Shown: positions 11,617 through 43,322, counted from the first letter of the stretch. The stretch is DNA of 64,000 nucleotides from Sipunculus nudus (GCA_026874595.1 CM049322.1:6061900-6125899); one strand, 5' to 3'. Notes: generated by a model not told the origin, from the sequence alone. Translations and numbers: made by a program.

Positions 11617-14480
11617 GAATAAGGTAATGGATCAATGTAGATTATCCGACTAATGCTTTAGACAATAACAAGCTAAAATTAGTACCTAGGATTAAATTGT
11701 TATATATATATTTCCAGTTTTCTCACAGTTAAGTAATGACATACTCCGTAAGAGAGAAATATTTTGGTAAAGGTAACCTCTTGGGTACTTTGGTAACCTT
11801 TCTAAAAAGTTAGTGAATACATTATTTTCCTAACATTGTTGTCCATTTTATAGTTCACAGAGTTGGAAGCTCAGAAGTTAAGATATCGCCTCTCTCATAC
11901 TGTATATTATAAAAGTTTAAAGGTATTAAGAAATTAACTCCAACAGCTCATAAAAATATTGTATTAAATATTGCCGGAAAGAAACCGTTAAGATGTCAAT
12001 TATAAATATTTGTCAAAACCCTTCTACGGAGAGTTAAGAAAAAGTTATCCATAGATTTTTTATTAAATGAAGATGAATATGCTGAAGCAGCGTCGATAAG
12101 AGAAAATGACTCAATGTCTTCATTGTACCATGTATGTATATATATTTACCGTGATATTTACACAATAGGCAAGTGCAATGGATTTTCACTGTGCACATTT
12201 TTTTGTTATTAAGCAGGATAAATATCAGCGCTTTTCCTGACAATATATTATATTGTGTAATGTTTTAATGAAGTATATGATAATAATAATAGTAATAATA
12301 ATAATTATAATCCCAAAGATATGTCATAATAACCGTCCGTCACCAAGATTCCCACTCTTGTCTTTCTAATTAACCTGTGTTCAGCGTCTGACTTATAAAT
12401 TAATTCGAAATATTACGTATCTTTTTTATTTCATTACCCCACCACCTTATGTTCTCCCGAAGATGGTTTTCTTCTTTTTGTCATTTTATTAACATATACT
12501 TTGATGTCGAAGTTGATTCACAACAGATGTATTGATGAAACCTGATATATTAATTTCGTTAGAGAGAATTTCTACACTAGATGTATTTGACAATAAACAA
12601 CACAAAGCCTGATTGCATATAGATATATTATACCTTTATTCCCAAATGTAATAAGAAGATATTCGAAAAAAGTATATATCGATTTAATATAATTCGATGC
12701 ATATCAAATACACTGGTCTTACGCTTTGTGTTTTTAATATATAACTGCAACATGTGTAACTATTGAATAATTCATCTACGGTGAATGGGTATAACAAATG
12801 CTAATATATTGTTTCGCATATATTGTTTTTGTTAATTGTCACATATACAGGCCTTTCAGGGAAAAAAATGGGACATTCAAAAGCGGAAATTAAAAAGGAA
12901 AGGGTATGTGAAACTCGACATCTCTTTTAGACGCTTTGTTCCGAACAGACGCAGATATTTATGTCTGTAGGACATGTGGTGATCAAAGCTGGCTCCTGTA
13001 GCAGTCACGTGATACAGCCAACTACCTAAAAAACTAGCTATAGGTGTAACAGAACACTCTGACAACTGAGCTATGAATTTCACGACTACCAGGTACTTCT
13101 TTATGATGCGACAATGACGTATGATGCTAACATTTATTTAATTTTTTATTGCCGTATATGACACAGGTACATTGTGGCTTGAGCGTCACAAATCTTCCCA
13201 TTGTTTGTCCTATTGAAAACCCTGGTAATTAAATACAGCATCATATAACACTGCCGACATTTATCTGGATGTAAGGTTCTCCTGACAGACTTATAAACAT
13301 TCCAGAGAGAAGAGTTTATTGGATCGTCAGCTGTACAGCTACTTCAGGTATAATAAAATGTAAACGAATACAAGTCAGGAGCCCCTAGAGGAAACTTGAA
13401 GTAAAGGCCCATCGTCAAAGGGAAGATGTGCTATTCATTGCTCACTGTTGTTTTTTCCTGTAACCAACCAGAAAAACTCAGTATCAGGTTTCACCAGGCC
13501 ATTCCAGAAAGTCTAGTACTCCACAAGAATAACCTGTAGATTAATAGAAACTTTAAGTATTTAAGATAATAATAAATAAAACGCTTAAGTCAAATATTTA
13601 ATTGGAAAACGTATACTGTAAACCATATGTAATGGGTTCACTCTGTCAGCAGTCTTATGAGGTGGACATATTGCTTATTTTAACAAAACAAGAATCACAC
13701 GTTAAAAATCAATTATACTGTTTGTTATGCAAGTGAACCTTTATTTTAAATGCTGAATAAATTCAAGGAAACCACAATCTCTACCTAAATCCCAAATGAT
13801 GTGTATTTTGCAAGTATAGGTCAATACAATGAAATTCAAGCGTTCATCATTTAACTCGAGAAATATGTTACACATGCAAGTGTAATCCATCATAATGAAA
13901 GGCATGAATACCCAATTAATTCAAAGTTTTTTTCTGAGTTACCACATTTATGTATTAAACGCATAAAAATGAAAATTAAATGCATGAAAAAATACTTTAC
14001 TAGTTAGAGCTTTCCACTTTCTTCTTTCCTTTTCTGAAAAAAAAGTTCTGTTACAAATAGTCATATCCATGCCTTTTATTTCGAAGAAATTCCTCCACCT
14101 ATTTGATGTTCATTTTTAAAAATTAGATGGAATACCATTAAATTTCAACGCAATATATTCGCATAAAGGAAAACAGTTATTTTGTTACTACAATACCGGT
14201 AATCATGTGAACCTATATATTGGTAAATGAGCAGTATTCGGGTGAATGTAACGCCTATTACGATAAAGTCAAAAGTCTTATTCAGTGGAACCTTAATTAT
14301 GATATCATTACCATTCACACAACCTGGATGATGACGTTAAGCACACTCACGAATTAATATAAACAAGCTGGATGATGACGTCAGATGTATAACACTCGCA
14401 CGAACTTATAATTACCAACTGGCTGATGAAGTGAATGATTAACACAAACGAACTGGATGATGACGGGGAATAAGTAAAAC
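11617..14480. other. Intergenic / 3' flank of the receptor gene
   Basis: No exons recognised. The part nearest 14480 lies downstream of the minus-strand receptor stop and should include its 3' UTR; a minus-strand AATAAA (plus-strand TTTATT at 14075-14080) about 400 nt past the stop is a candidate polyadenylation signal. A short block of similar phrases containing CTGGATGATGACG at about 14320-14466 is a small degenerate tandem repeat. Confidence 0.45.
14075..14080 (-). promoter_or_regulatory. Candidate polyadenylation signal (receptor)
   Basis: AATAAA on the minus strand about 400 nt past the stop. AT-rich DNA yields many such hexamers, so this is only a candidate. Confidence 0.25.
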
Positions 14481-33352
<18,872 letters not shown>

Positions 33353-33791
33353 GCTGCCGTCTTCCCCTGTCCCTCACTGACAAATTCTCAGCCGTGTGCG
33401 ATCATCTGCTAACCAAATTACATTCACGCTTCCTGCACAAACTGTATGACCAATGATTGAGTATCCTCCCACATGATTAAACCCACTTCACCACTGAAAT
33501 GCCTTTCATACGCGCTGTTTACGCTAACTACAAAACGTAAACATAACTAATGAGCCACGCAATAGGTTAATCTGTGACATGTTTGTTTAGTTTAAGTCAA
33601 TCGACTGTAGCGTTTAGGGTTCATACCAGTGGTTTATATAATGTGTTTGTAGATTATAGTGTGAGATGAAATCAGCACATTTCACTGAACGTCTAAATGT
33701 TCCTTGTAAACCCACATGAAAACAAGATTCAGGTAAATATAAACACATTTATAGTGAAGGAGACAGTAGTCTGCCTGTCTGTTTGTCTATT

Positions 33792-33860
<69 letters not shown>

Positions 33861-34376
33861 AGAATTCAAGTTTTCAGCATTCAGATATGACACCTATAAT
33901 TTTTATCACTGAATGCGGTAAATTTGATTTAATAAAGTGGTCAGTTCTTTACCATAAAAGGCCATGCTATGTTTGTCCTTCTGACTTGCCGACTGACGAG
34001 CTTGTTTGAAGTCATTCAGTAATGATGCCAGGGCCATGTCCCCCTTTCGCGTCCTGCTTCGTATATTAAGACATTTTCCCCCTTAAATGCTACGTACAGG
34101 ATAATGAATTTTGAACATAAGGGTGTATTTCAAGCATCAAATCCAAAACCCACCTTCATATTACAGTTTTATTGACATAGTCGGCAAACTTGCGTTTCCG
34201 CAAAAAGCAATCGGCAAGATGATGTTCGGCATTCCAATTTTCGGCATTATGGAATGACAATATAATATAAATACTAGTGTATATACAAGTATATACATGT
34301 ATGTATAAATGTATATATATATATAAAATAAAAAATGTTAATATATATATATAAATTATGCATGTCAATAATTATG

Positions 34377-34433
<57 letters not shown>

Positions 34434-35103
34434 GGGGGGGGGGGGTAATATCCTGATAAAAGAAAGTACATTGGCTGTAATTCTCATGATGGACGCTGAA
34501 AGATGAACTTGTAATAACGTCTACGTAAAATATACCATTTGTTATAATGCTTTACTTGACCAAGCAAACCAATCATGCATAGGACTTCAACATTTTCAGT
34601 TGAAATAGAAAGTTTATTGAAGGTAAAATGTATATGTCAGACCAAATAGAATTATAGTATATATATTTTTTTGTGCATATATATCTATAATATAGATATA
34701 AAACAATTGTTCATACTGATATCCAGAAGATTTTTTATTTGTAAAAACATCATAAATTGAAATATAACTATCTATATAGATAATGAGCTGTGTATATATA
34801 AAAAGTCCATAGAGTTTCCTAGGAATCCGGAAAACACTGTTCCAAAGAGCATTAAACAAAACTGTGAGCTTATTTATGAGACAATAGCTTTCCATTCCAT
34901 CTTAAACACATTAAAGATAATTTGATAGACATGACAAGTATCAAAGAGACAATTTCGTCCATAATAAACTTGAATACTGAATGTGGTGTAGTATATGCAT
35001 TGTTAGAAGATAATGTTGCGATTTGATAGTTTTGCTTATCTTTCGGTCTCCATTTCAAACTTGACTTCGTATGAAATATAATTAATTTAAAGGTTGAAAC
35101 GTC
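33353..35103. other. 5' flank of the receptor gene
   Basis: Upstream of exon 1 on the minus strand. It contains adjacent (CT)n and (AT)n tracts at about 33795-33856, an (AT)n tract followed by poly-G at about 34380-34446, and no recognisable exon. The promoter should lie here or closer to 33353, but no TATA or initiator could be supported. Confidence 0.4.
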
Positions 35104-35297
35104 TTATGTAACCATCTTATCCGTCATGGTAACAAGTTTCTTAAGATTTTCATCAAAATTGTTAAAGGAGACGTCCAGCACGTTTAGACCTGGGCATTTA
35201 GGTAGAGCTTTGACCAGCCCAAGCAATGTGCCATTGTCAGCATAGCTACAATACCGAAGTGCCAAGGTGGTTAAACTCAAAAACTCTGTCAACTTGT
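35104..35297 (-). CDS. Orphan terminal exon with leucine-rich repeats
   Basis: 194 nt from an AG acceptor (phase-1 start) to a TAA at 35104-35106. It reads LTEFLSLTTLALRYC, then LVKALPKCPGLNVLDVSFNN and a short acidic/basic end. L..L.L..C and LP.CPGLNVLD.S.NN are ribonuclease-inhibitor-type LRR phrases as in NLR and related proteins. No partner exon was found: upstream lies an LTR, then the TSP1 tail exon. It may be the last exon of an LRR gene broken by rearrangement, or belong to an unrecognised gene. Confidence 0.6.
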
Positions 35298-35358
35298 CTG
35301 CGAGTTAAGCCTTGGATTAAATGTCGATGGCACTGTGTTACAGATGTCTTTTTTATTG

Positions 35359-35934
35359 TGTGACACGGGCGTAACTCGTGTTGTGGCGGCCTCGCCTGGC
35401 CTGGTGTTGCATTCTCAGTTTAATCCGTTAAACTGGTTGAACTCTCGCTGTCATGCTAGTCTGGGGCTTTCTCGCCTGGCCGACCCGGGCCGACTCACGT
35501 GTGAACCCTAACATGTATAGACACAGCGGTCTTTTTCTAGATGTTTCCTGTAACGCACGTGTGCACTGTGTATCATGTAAGATTCTTTGGATTTTTCGAG
35601 AAATGAAAAGTTCTCGGCTTGAGATGAGAAGCTATAAATAGGGGCTGTGCTTTAGAGCCGAGAGAGAGGTGAGAGAATATTCCAGCGGACACAGGAGCGT
35701 GTTAGTCAGTTTGTGGGACCCATTCCCATAAGTGCGGCAATTATAGATTTTCTTCTGGATTTGTGACGGATCTTGATTGGTCTTCAGTTTTTTTTTTTGG
35801 GGATTATGACTGGAACTTCACTTTGGGATTACGGCAGATTTATTTCGTGAATGAACTGGACTGTTATTATCTGAGAAGATTTATGTTAACTGTTCATCTG
35901 AATTATATGCGTTAAAGGACTTGTCGATGCGACA
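35359..35934 (+). mobile_element. LTR of a retrotransposon with adjoining primer-site-like sequence
   Basis: The segment starts TGTGACACGGGCG and ends ATGCGACA, so it has the TG...CA boundaries of an LTR, and is far less AT-rich than its surroundings at its left end. An internal TATA box (GCTATAAATAGG near 35631) precedes a GC-rich R-like start. Immediately after the end is TGGTGGTATCCAGG, in the place and style of a tRNA primer-binding site. No gag/pol coding and no second LTR were seen, so only a 5' LTR stub is proposed. Confidence 0.45.
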
Positions 35935-37031
35935 GTGGTGGTATCCAGGTACTGTGCACTTTTTTATTAGGTTGTGTGATTATATTGATTTGCTGTTATA
36001 CTGTTGTTGTACTGTGTAATTGTATGGATTTAGTGTATTGTAATGTTAGGGTTGTTTTAAGAATATATTATATTTATTTGTTAAAAATAAAACACTGACT
36101 TCTTTGTTCATTCCCCTAGACATTTCACGCTGCCTAGTGTTACAGAATCTGTTTTTTTTATCTCCATTACAAAATTTATGTTCATCATGCATACGTGATC
36201 TGTTGATATTAGGTTCCGTAATAACTGTCACTTAAGAATAAAGGCGAAATCACTGATAAGTCACAGTTTATCTTATAAATCAACAAGCTTAATGCATTTT
36301 TCATATCAAGCTTTCACTAAATCAAATGAAATATAAGTTGCAATGCCAAAACAGATAAAGATATACGGGAATAAAGAGATATTAAAGCGATGTATTTATA
36401 TTGCAGTTTTGAAATTACTTGACAATGTGTTTTTTCATATTCAGTTGTCTGTATGCTAATCAATATATGTGACTACGCAAGAACAAATGATTGAAGAAAT
36501 ATGAGAATTAAGATGACATTAAGGAGGTGCATGTTTGTTTAGGAATAAAGGCGACATCAATATAACAGTCACCGGGAGAAGTCTATAAATACATTCTAAA
36601 GAATTTTTATATCTGCCTGGTTCTGCAGTTATTGTTCTCATATTTTATTACTCATGTGAATGTCAAATTTTCTAAATACTTGACGGTAGCTTTTAAAATT
36701 TATTAAGCTAATTAAAAGGCGACATGCATATTATAGCAAAATATTATATGACATTATCACCCTGAGTCCTGTATAGATTTAAAAACATGTCTAAGGACTA
36801 AGGTCAGCAGAATCATGGCGACACCATTTCTATTAAAGAGACCTGTATAATTTACTCGTTTTAAAGCCAAAATAAGTTCACATCTTTGCCTGTACAGTTT
36901 TCCATGTTTTATGTGTGGATAAGTTAAGGATTTACAATATAGGTTAAATGTCAACTTAAATTCCCAGTGTCCCATTTACTCCACATTGAATATATATATA
37001 TATTTATATATGTATATATATATCGCATGAA

Positions 37032-37120
<89 letters not shown>

Positions 37121-37129
37121 AAGTGAAAC
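35935..37129. other. Intergenic with long (AT)n tract
   Basis: No exons. Short phrases like AATAAAGGCGA.ATC recur at about 36237, 36543 and (degenerate) 36714. An (AT)n microsatellite of more than 100 bp (about 36986-37119) marks the left edge of the duplicated TSP1 block. Confidence 0.4.
36986..37119. repeat. Long (AT)n microsatellite
   Basis: One of many (AT)n tracts; the longest are here and at about 26959-27023, 42707-42778 and 45776-45831. Their translations give runs of Y and I which are not proteins. Confidence 0.9.
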
Positions 37130-37606
37130 CTGGGTTAGCTGCTGGATTATAGACCAGGTTTTAGTGAAACATGTGCATCGTCGTGAAAAGCTGCATACAA
37201 AAGAACTTTTTGAACAAACGTTCCGAAATTGTATCCACCTTTATCCATGGACCAAGGGCACCCAACAAAAAAAAACGATAACAGCCGATATAACTGTTCT
37301 TGAAGTTCAGTGAAACGATGACCTGATGAGACCAAACCAGACTTGGTTGATAATGACAGCAGTACAGGTATTATTAATGGGACTCCAGCAACCCGATTAA
37401 ATGAAGCATACAGGCTGTAATTATCATGGTGGACATATACATTTAAAATTCCAGTATAAAGACGTTATGACTCAACGAACGGCTGTTTCTATCTCTAAAC
37501 AAAGTGATCAGGCATTTTACTACAACACCTTAGGAATATGTAAGTTTATTATAGGTAATATTTACATTTAAGACCAGACCAAACTTGAATGAGTAATTAA
37601 GCTGGT

Positions 37607-37612
37607 TTTATT
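37607..37612 (-). promoter_or_regulatory. Candidate polyadenylation signal, copy A
   Basis: AATAAA (minus strand) about 140 nt past the tail stop, in the same relative place as the hexamer at 53863-53868 in copy B; conservation in the duplicates is neutral because introns are conserved too. Confidence 0.4.
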
Positions 37613-37749
37613 ACACAAAGCGACCGAATACGTGTTCGTGATGTTGTAAAACATGTAATATGGAAATAAAAATATACATATGTGTCTGTACATTCCACGA
37701 ATTGTTCATTATGGACCCTCACGGACGCAGCAGCGATGTATTACTTTTC

Positions 37750-37924
37750 CTACATTTCAAACATGTCAATGTTTTCTTGGTGCCATTGGTTAACACCTTT
37801 TCCAGCATCAACAATACTTTGTCCATTATCAGACAATTCAAAGCTTATCCTTGGAACATCTCCTGGTTCATATTCTGATTCATCCACAACGGGTTTGTCA
37901 CTTGGATAAGAAATTATCAGGCGT
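37750..37924 (-). CDS. Cytoplasmic tail exon, copy A
   Basis: 175 nt, phase 2 to a TAG at 37752-37750. It reads RLIISYPSDKPVVDESEYEP, then DVPRISFELSDNGQS and ends IDMFEM. An acidic tail of about 57 residues, three shorter than the other copies, which end MFEMSEK. No known signalling motif recognised. Confidence 0.85.
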
Positions 37925-38039
37925 CTAAAATATAACGAAACTATATATGTATATATATATATGGATAAAAGTTGCCTTCTTTAGACTTACGTACTTTTTA
38001 TTTCAATAAATGGGTAAAATTATGATAATGGGCCTTATA

Positions 38040-38085
<46 letters not shown>

Positions 38086-38735
38086 ATATGATTATGAGAG
38101 TCAGGAGTATGAAAGACAACAGTCTATAGAAAAGCGTCATCTTTCATTTATTGTCCAATTGAACTGAAACTGACACGGCTAAACGATTCATGTGTCTTAG
38201 AGTTGGAAGTTACGCCAGTATGATACCAAATGTACCTGTATTTCGGTTTCTGTTGTTTCACAGTAATATCCAATTTACTACTTACTCATTAAAGTTGATC
38301 ATATAAAGGAAACTACAGTCAGCAAATATTTTCTATCTAGGGGGCACTAGTCACTTTTAAATGAATGGATATACTATTACTGTGTAACTTAATTAATATA
38401 CCTTTTTTTTTCCTTCTGACAAAACGGAGTGAACGGAGTAACCAGAGAAAATATCTTTTATATTTCCTAAATATATTTTAAAGAGTGAACGTCAACTAGA
38501 TTGCCCATTAATATGCTCCGAGAGAACACATTTTGGTGCTCCGGACTAGTTTGGGATGTTTGTTTTATCAATAACACGTCCAAGCTTTTGAGCGAAAATG
38601 AAACAGATAAGTGATAATGATGAGAGAAATATAAATTTTACTATTAATAATTGAAAATGATGAAACATTAATGCAAACCAAGAATATGATCAATATATAT
38701 TGGCTTGAATGTTCCCATAATTAAAACCTACGTAC

Positions 38736-38841
38736 CTTATTTTGATGACGAGATATATACCGATTACACTGAGGATGACAATCAGACCTCCAGGTACTGC
38801 GATCAGCGCTATCCTCTTAACGGCCTGCTTGTCAGAGAGTT
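38736..38841 (-). CDS. TM exon, copy A
   Basis: 106 nt, phase 1 to 2. It reads ELSDKQAVKR, then IALIAVPGGLIVILSVIGIY, then LVIKIR. A hydrophobic helix with flanking basic residues gives a type I single-pass anchor. The donor is AAG|GTACGT. Confidence 0.85.
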
Positions 38842-38951
38842 CTAGTAAAAAATTAAAACCGATTTTAATTATTATAAGTTATATTCAAAGGGATAAGTTC
38901 AAGGGAGACATTTACATTTACTTTGTGATGCACGAGTACAAGAAAATATAC

Positions 38952-38994
<43 letters not shown>

Positions 38995-39169
38995 TATTTA
39001 TTATTAATATAATCTTCTATTATCAGTTATAGCTGCTCTTGCCCGTTAAGAGTTAAACACTATATATCTATATTATACGGGGTGGCCTTTGTGTCTTAAC
39101 TGTATTTAATACGATTGTAATGAAAGAGTATACATGGACGTCCTGTAAAAAATAAGGGATTGCAATGTG

Positions 39170-39220
<51 letters not shown>

Positions 39221-39423
39221 AATATATATATATATATACAGTATTAAAAACAAATGAGTATATAATGTACTGTTGTATGTGTAAATACATATTTTTTGTG
39301 GTGTAACGGACGCAGTTTCAGATCATCCCCAATCCTTGCGCCTGTCGTTTACATATGCTACGCCTCATCCTTTGACCGACAGAACAAGCATGCATGAAAT
39401 GAAATAGGAATCAACACTAATAC

Positions 39424-39587
39424 CTTGACAAGGAGAAAGGCTGCAGGTTTTGTTCTCCTTGTTCTCTCCTGTACATCTGTCTGCTCGGGATAAACCTGAT
39501 CCACATGTACGATTCCGGATTCGGATTCCAACACCACAGGTCACGCTACAGGTCCCCCAGCGTGTCCATCAAATCCAAGTCCCGGGG
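39424..39587 (-). pseudogene. Copy A TSP1 exon a1, deletion and nonsense
   Basis: 164 nt against 165 in copy B: one C is lost in a C run just inside the acceptor, and the codon before WTRWGTCSVTCG is TGA where copy B has CGA, a C-to-T change at CpG. Confidence 0.82.
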
Positions 39588-39762
39588 CTTCTAAAGTCGT
39601 GAAAGGGATGTAAAAATATCATACGTCATATATGGTCGATATGCCGCCATATGTATCGCGATATATTACTGGATTCAGAATATATACGTCATACATCCCA
39701 ATTTTATCATGACAGAGGCTGACAGAGGGCTTCATGAAAAGGAAAGGGGGGGGGGGGAAGTA

Positions 39763-39802
39763 AAGTCTGTTATCATCCATTCCCATGAATGATAACAGAC
39801 TT
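39763..39802. repeat. Hairpin next to poly-G, copy A
   Basis: AAGTCTGTTATCATCCAT and the complementary ATGAATGATAACAGACTT form arms around CCC, with one or two mismatches. A run of 12 G precedes it at about 39746-39757. The copy B counterpart is 55982-56021. Confidence 0.65.
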
Positions 39803-39961
39803 AACTGCCACTTGTAAAAACATGGTAATATATGGTATAAGATATGATTTTTCTATTTATCCTATCCAAAGACCACCCTCTGCGCCCTCTCCCTAATCCC
39901 AGTCTGATAGGAAACGCCGCAATCCATGATCAGTAACTGGATTAATCTGAGCTGTCGTACT

Positions 39962-40006
<45 letters not shown>

Positions 40007-40190
40007 AGATTAGATAGTGCCGTGACCATAATATAACTAAGCTGACATAAAAATAAATTATGAACACCGATATATCCCGATAACCATTTTGGTAAGTACC
40101 ATGCAATAATATCAAACATCGGTGTTCGGTTTTAGACAGTTAACAAACATCTCTCGGTCGCTTATGTAATCAAGTTAAAGTGTTATTTTT

Positions 40191-40237
<47 letters not shown>

Positions 40238-40250
40238 TACAAAAAAATAC

Positions 40251-40409
40251 CTGAACACGGTGATTTCATACATATTTGTGTCTCACGTTTCTTCCCCATA
40301 CAGTCGCTAGTATTGAATGAACCTGGGATACATGCCCGATTCCGAATACGGTATCCGCGCTCACACGTGACGCTGCAAGATCCCCAAGGTGACCAGGCCC
40401 CCTACGTGG
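40251..40409 (-). pseudogene. Copy A TSP1 exon a2, nonsense
   Basis: 159 nt, the same length as copy B, but the second full codon is TAG (40404-40402) where copy B reads TGG. The remaining AWSPWGSCSVTCERGYRIRN sequence is preserved. Confidence 0.82.
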
Positions 40410-40696
40410 CTGCAACTTAAAACATAATGTGCGTCTTATCCTAAACAAACGCATAGCGTTTTCCTTGAAGGTCGATCTTTACTGATAAGACCAAAGCAGT
40501 ATTATTGTGATGCAGTTGGTATATAAGGAAAGGTATCCATTATTTTAGTTTAAGCAGGAGTATCCGACAGAATAATAATACATTATACGTTAAATGCATT
40601 GATAAATACGTGAAGTAAATCTTTAAATATTCATATAGGTCGTAATATTTTGGGTTCTTATTTCATACAGTGTTTAGAAAGAGTACAAAATCCTAC

Positions 40697-40851
40697 CTGG
40701 ACACGGTTGTGAGTTGCATGTGTTGTTTTCTTGTGCATGTCCCACACAGATGCTCACGTATAAATTCCCAGGTACACAAGAGCGTTGACGAACCATTCTC
40801 CATCACAGATTGCAGTACACTCTCCCCACGACGACCAGTCAGACCACTCAG
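40697..40851 (-). pseudogene. Copy A TSP1 exon a3, 4-nt deletion
   Basis: 155 nt against 159 in copy B. It opens AEWSDWSSWGEC, then after a TCDGG-equivalent site the frame shifts because four bases present in copy B (around GGAGGGACTATGG) are missing, and ends at TGA. Confidence 0.82.
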
Positions 40852-40870
40852 CTTCAACCAATAGAAGATA

Positions 40871-41051
40871 CACTGAAACCTCGAATTTACGTCCACAAAC
40901 AGACCTCAATAAAGTGGTCAGATTTTAGAGGTGGTCGTCTAAGCGAGGTCCTACATAAAAAGTTAAAACAGAATTGGGACCGTGGAAGAGTGGTCGTTAT
41001 TTTGAGATGGTCTCTAAACTTAGGAGCTCGTTAGGCGAGGTTTTCCTGTTT
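40871..41051. mobile_element. MITE beside TSP1 exon a3, copy A
   Basis: It begins CACTGAAACCTCGAATTTACG and ends with GGCGAGGTTTTCCTGTTT, so the ends are imperfect inverted repeats (ACCTCG/CGAGGT). Internal GAGGTGGTCGT and GAGTGGTCGT phrases recur. It is present at the same place in copy B, so insertion preceded the duplication. Confidence 0.6.
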
Positions 41052-41503
41052 TGTAACCAATCGTAAACGGATGAAAGAATCATTTTGTCCCTACATTAAA
41101 CACGTCAAAAAGAGATGGAGCTTGATAACTGACAAACAAACTGTTTTCCTTTAATATTATATTATAATAGAGGTGGATTCTACTCAACCGTTGTTCCGCA
41201 ACTCCTGAGATGCTAGGCCTAAAAAATACCTATTTGTGGTCTTGAACTCTCTGGATTGGTGCTATTCCTTTGAGAGGTATGATAGGGTTTATGATAGGGT
41301 TTATCAGAAACTTTTTAAACTTCTTAAGAACGCGTGATATGCCAGTTTGTGTAATGTCCTTATAATTTAGCGCATTAAGAAACATATCCCCGTATTTTCT
41401 TTGACTCTCGTGTTTAATTATTTTTAGTTATTATGTTTAGTTGTTATGAATAAATAGTGTATATGACATTATATTTAAACTTTAACAAGATACAATGCAA
41501 TAC

Positions 41504-41668
41504 CTGGACACGGTGACCTGTTACATTGTTTCTGCTCCCGGTAGATTCCGTCACAGTCACTGTTATTGACCGTGCCGGGGTTACATGAACGCCCTCGTAG
41601 CCTGGTCCCTCCGCCACATGTAACATTACACTGACCCCAAACTGACCATTCATTCCAAGAGGAAGGCA
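41504..41668 (-). CDS. Copy A TSP1 exon a4, intact
   Basis: 165 nt, phase 1-1. It reads SWNEWSVWGQCNVTCGGGTR, then GRSCNPGTVNNSDCDG and CNRSPCPG. It differs from copy B at a handful of residues (for example GIYREQK versus GMDREQR). Confidence 0.82.
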
Positions 41669-41912
41669 CTAAAAAATTTGACAAAATCTGCCACTTCAGA
41701 CGAAATGAAAAATCCACTTTGCTAAAGCTATGGCTGGGAGACCTTTAGTAAAATATCTTAAACTAAACCGATTTATATTTTAAGTGCTCAGAAGAAACAA
41801 AGTCGAAACTGTTATTAAGAAATAAGGCAACGGAACCAGCTATTGGTATAACTATTAATATAGCTATGTTATACGTGTAGCGTTTTCTGAAAAAAAATGA
41901 ACTTTAAAATAC

Positions 41913-42077
41913 TTGGACATGGTGATAAATTGCATTGTCCATAATCTTCGTCATATATCACATAGTCACTGAGATTGAAGGAGCTAAGGATACACGTGCG
42001 ATTTCTTAACCGGAAGCCACCTCCACAGGTAACATTACAAAGTCCCCAGTCCGACCATTCTGTCTAGTTTCCAATAC
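41913..42077 (-). pseudogene. Copy A TSP1 exon a5, nonsense and lost cysteine
   Basis: 165 nt. The first Trp codon of the repeat is TAG (42066-42064) where copy B has TGG, and the cysteine after LS.D is TAT (Tyr) instead of TGT. The rest (TEWSDWGLCNVTCGGGFRLR) is conserved. The last exon base is A instead of G. Confidence 0.82.
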
Positions 42078-42109
42078 CTTAAACATTGCAATTAATGTAT
42101 TATAAACCC

Positions 42110-42540
42110 AAAACAAGTTAGGCCATAGGTCATAAAAGCACCCTAAATGTCAGATGGGCATAGAATCTTTTGATATAACTTCCAGGGAGGTTCTAGGTAA
42201 ATCTCTCTGAAAACATGAAATCAGGTCATGGTGACGTATATTTTACGACATAAGGACCGAAAATGTGATTTTAAGCACCTTTGATGTCAGACGGGCACAA
42301 ATTGTATATGTTAGGCCTGGAATCATCTTAAGCCACACTGATGTAGTTTCTGAAACAAAGTCTCCTTGGGAACTTGAAACTAGGTCATGGTGACCTAATA
42401 GGCTATATTCTGTGAGCTATAGACGAAAAATACGAATTTGAACACCCAGACCGGCAGGATAAAAATTGTATCAGTTTTCCTTGGAACCTTGTTTTGCTAA
42501 ATCCAGGGAGGCCAGTCTCCTTGAAATTAGGAGACTTAAT
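42110..42540. repeat. About 160-bp imperfect tandem repeat with GGTCA palindromes, copy A
   Basis: Phrases such as GGGAGGTTCTAGGTAAATCTC, AGGTCATGGTGAC and TAGGCTATATTCTGTGAGC recur at about 150-160 bp spacing. AGGTCATGGTGACGT is at 42223-42237 and AGGTCATGGTGACCT at 42382-42396. It lies in the intron between exons a6 and a5. Confidence 0.6.
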
Positions 42541-42702
42541 TCTTATAATAAATGTCAAGTGCAGCTAAGCTTATTTGGCCACTTACAGCGTATATAAAAA
42601 AAGGTTTAATAACCTGGTTGTATCATGTTCATTTCCTAAATTAACCAATGTCAGACTATACCGTTTATTGATTTATTACTTCTCATCCATTTACTTGAGT
42701 AG

Positions 42703-42781
<79 letters not shown>

Positions 42782-43163
42782 ACCATTGTGCGAATGCCGA
42801 GGATACCTACCTGCCCCGATTAATTCCCACCCCACCCAAACCCCCTCCGGGTCTTCAAAAACTGAATGATAATGAGGCTTGGAGAGTAGAACGTACTATA
42901 CAGTGTAGGACCCTTCAAAATAAGACCGACGTCACAATATACATAAAGTTGATATTGCTCCTGCCAAAGGTCAGGTTGGCAGAATTAGCAGTATTCTACA
43001 TCCAGCGAAAACACGTGCAGAAAAAAAGGAAATTCAACTTTGTAAGTTTATGGTTTTGCACTAAGGGATAAAAATGATAGTCAGATGATAGAGGTACCTG
43101 CAGCCAAATATTAGTAACCCTGGCTGCGTGCCACTAAAAGGTTAAGAACGCTAACATTCTTAC

Positions 43164-43322
43164 ATGAATCTGCAGTGCATGTCTGGGTCTCCTGATTGGG
43201 TCCCAGGCAGCTTGTTGTGTTAGCAGAACCAGGATCGCAGGTACGATTTCGCAACATAACGCCTTCTCCACAAGTCATGCTACACTGGCTCCAAGGTGTC
43301 CACTCTGCCCAGGTGGATAAAC
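43164..43322 (-). CDS. Copy A TSP1 exon a6, intact
   Basis: 159 nt, phase 1-1. It reads STWAEWTPWSQCSMTCGEG, then RNRTCDPGSANTTSC and TCTADS. The donor falls inside what is a Cys codon in sister exons (T|GTAAGA). The counterpart in copy B is 59293-59451. Confidence 0.8.

Noticed and set aside
39763-39802. Hairpin considered as a transcription terminator or small RNA precursor
   Set aside because: Eukaryotic intron context, no T-run logic, and arms are too short for a typical miRNA precursor.
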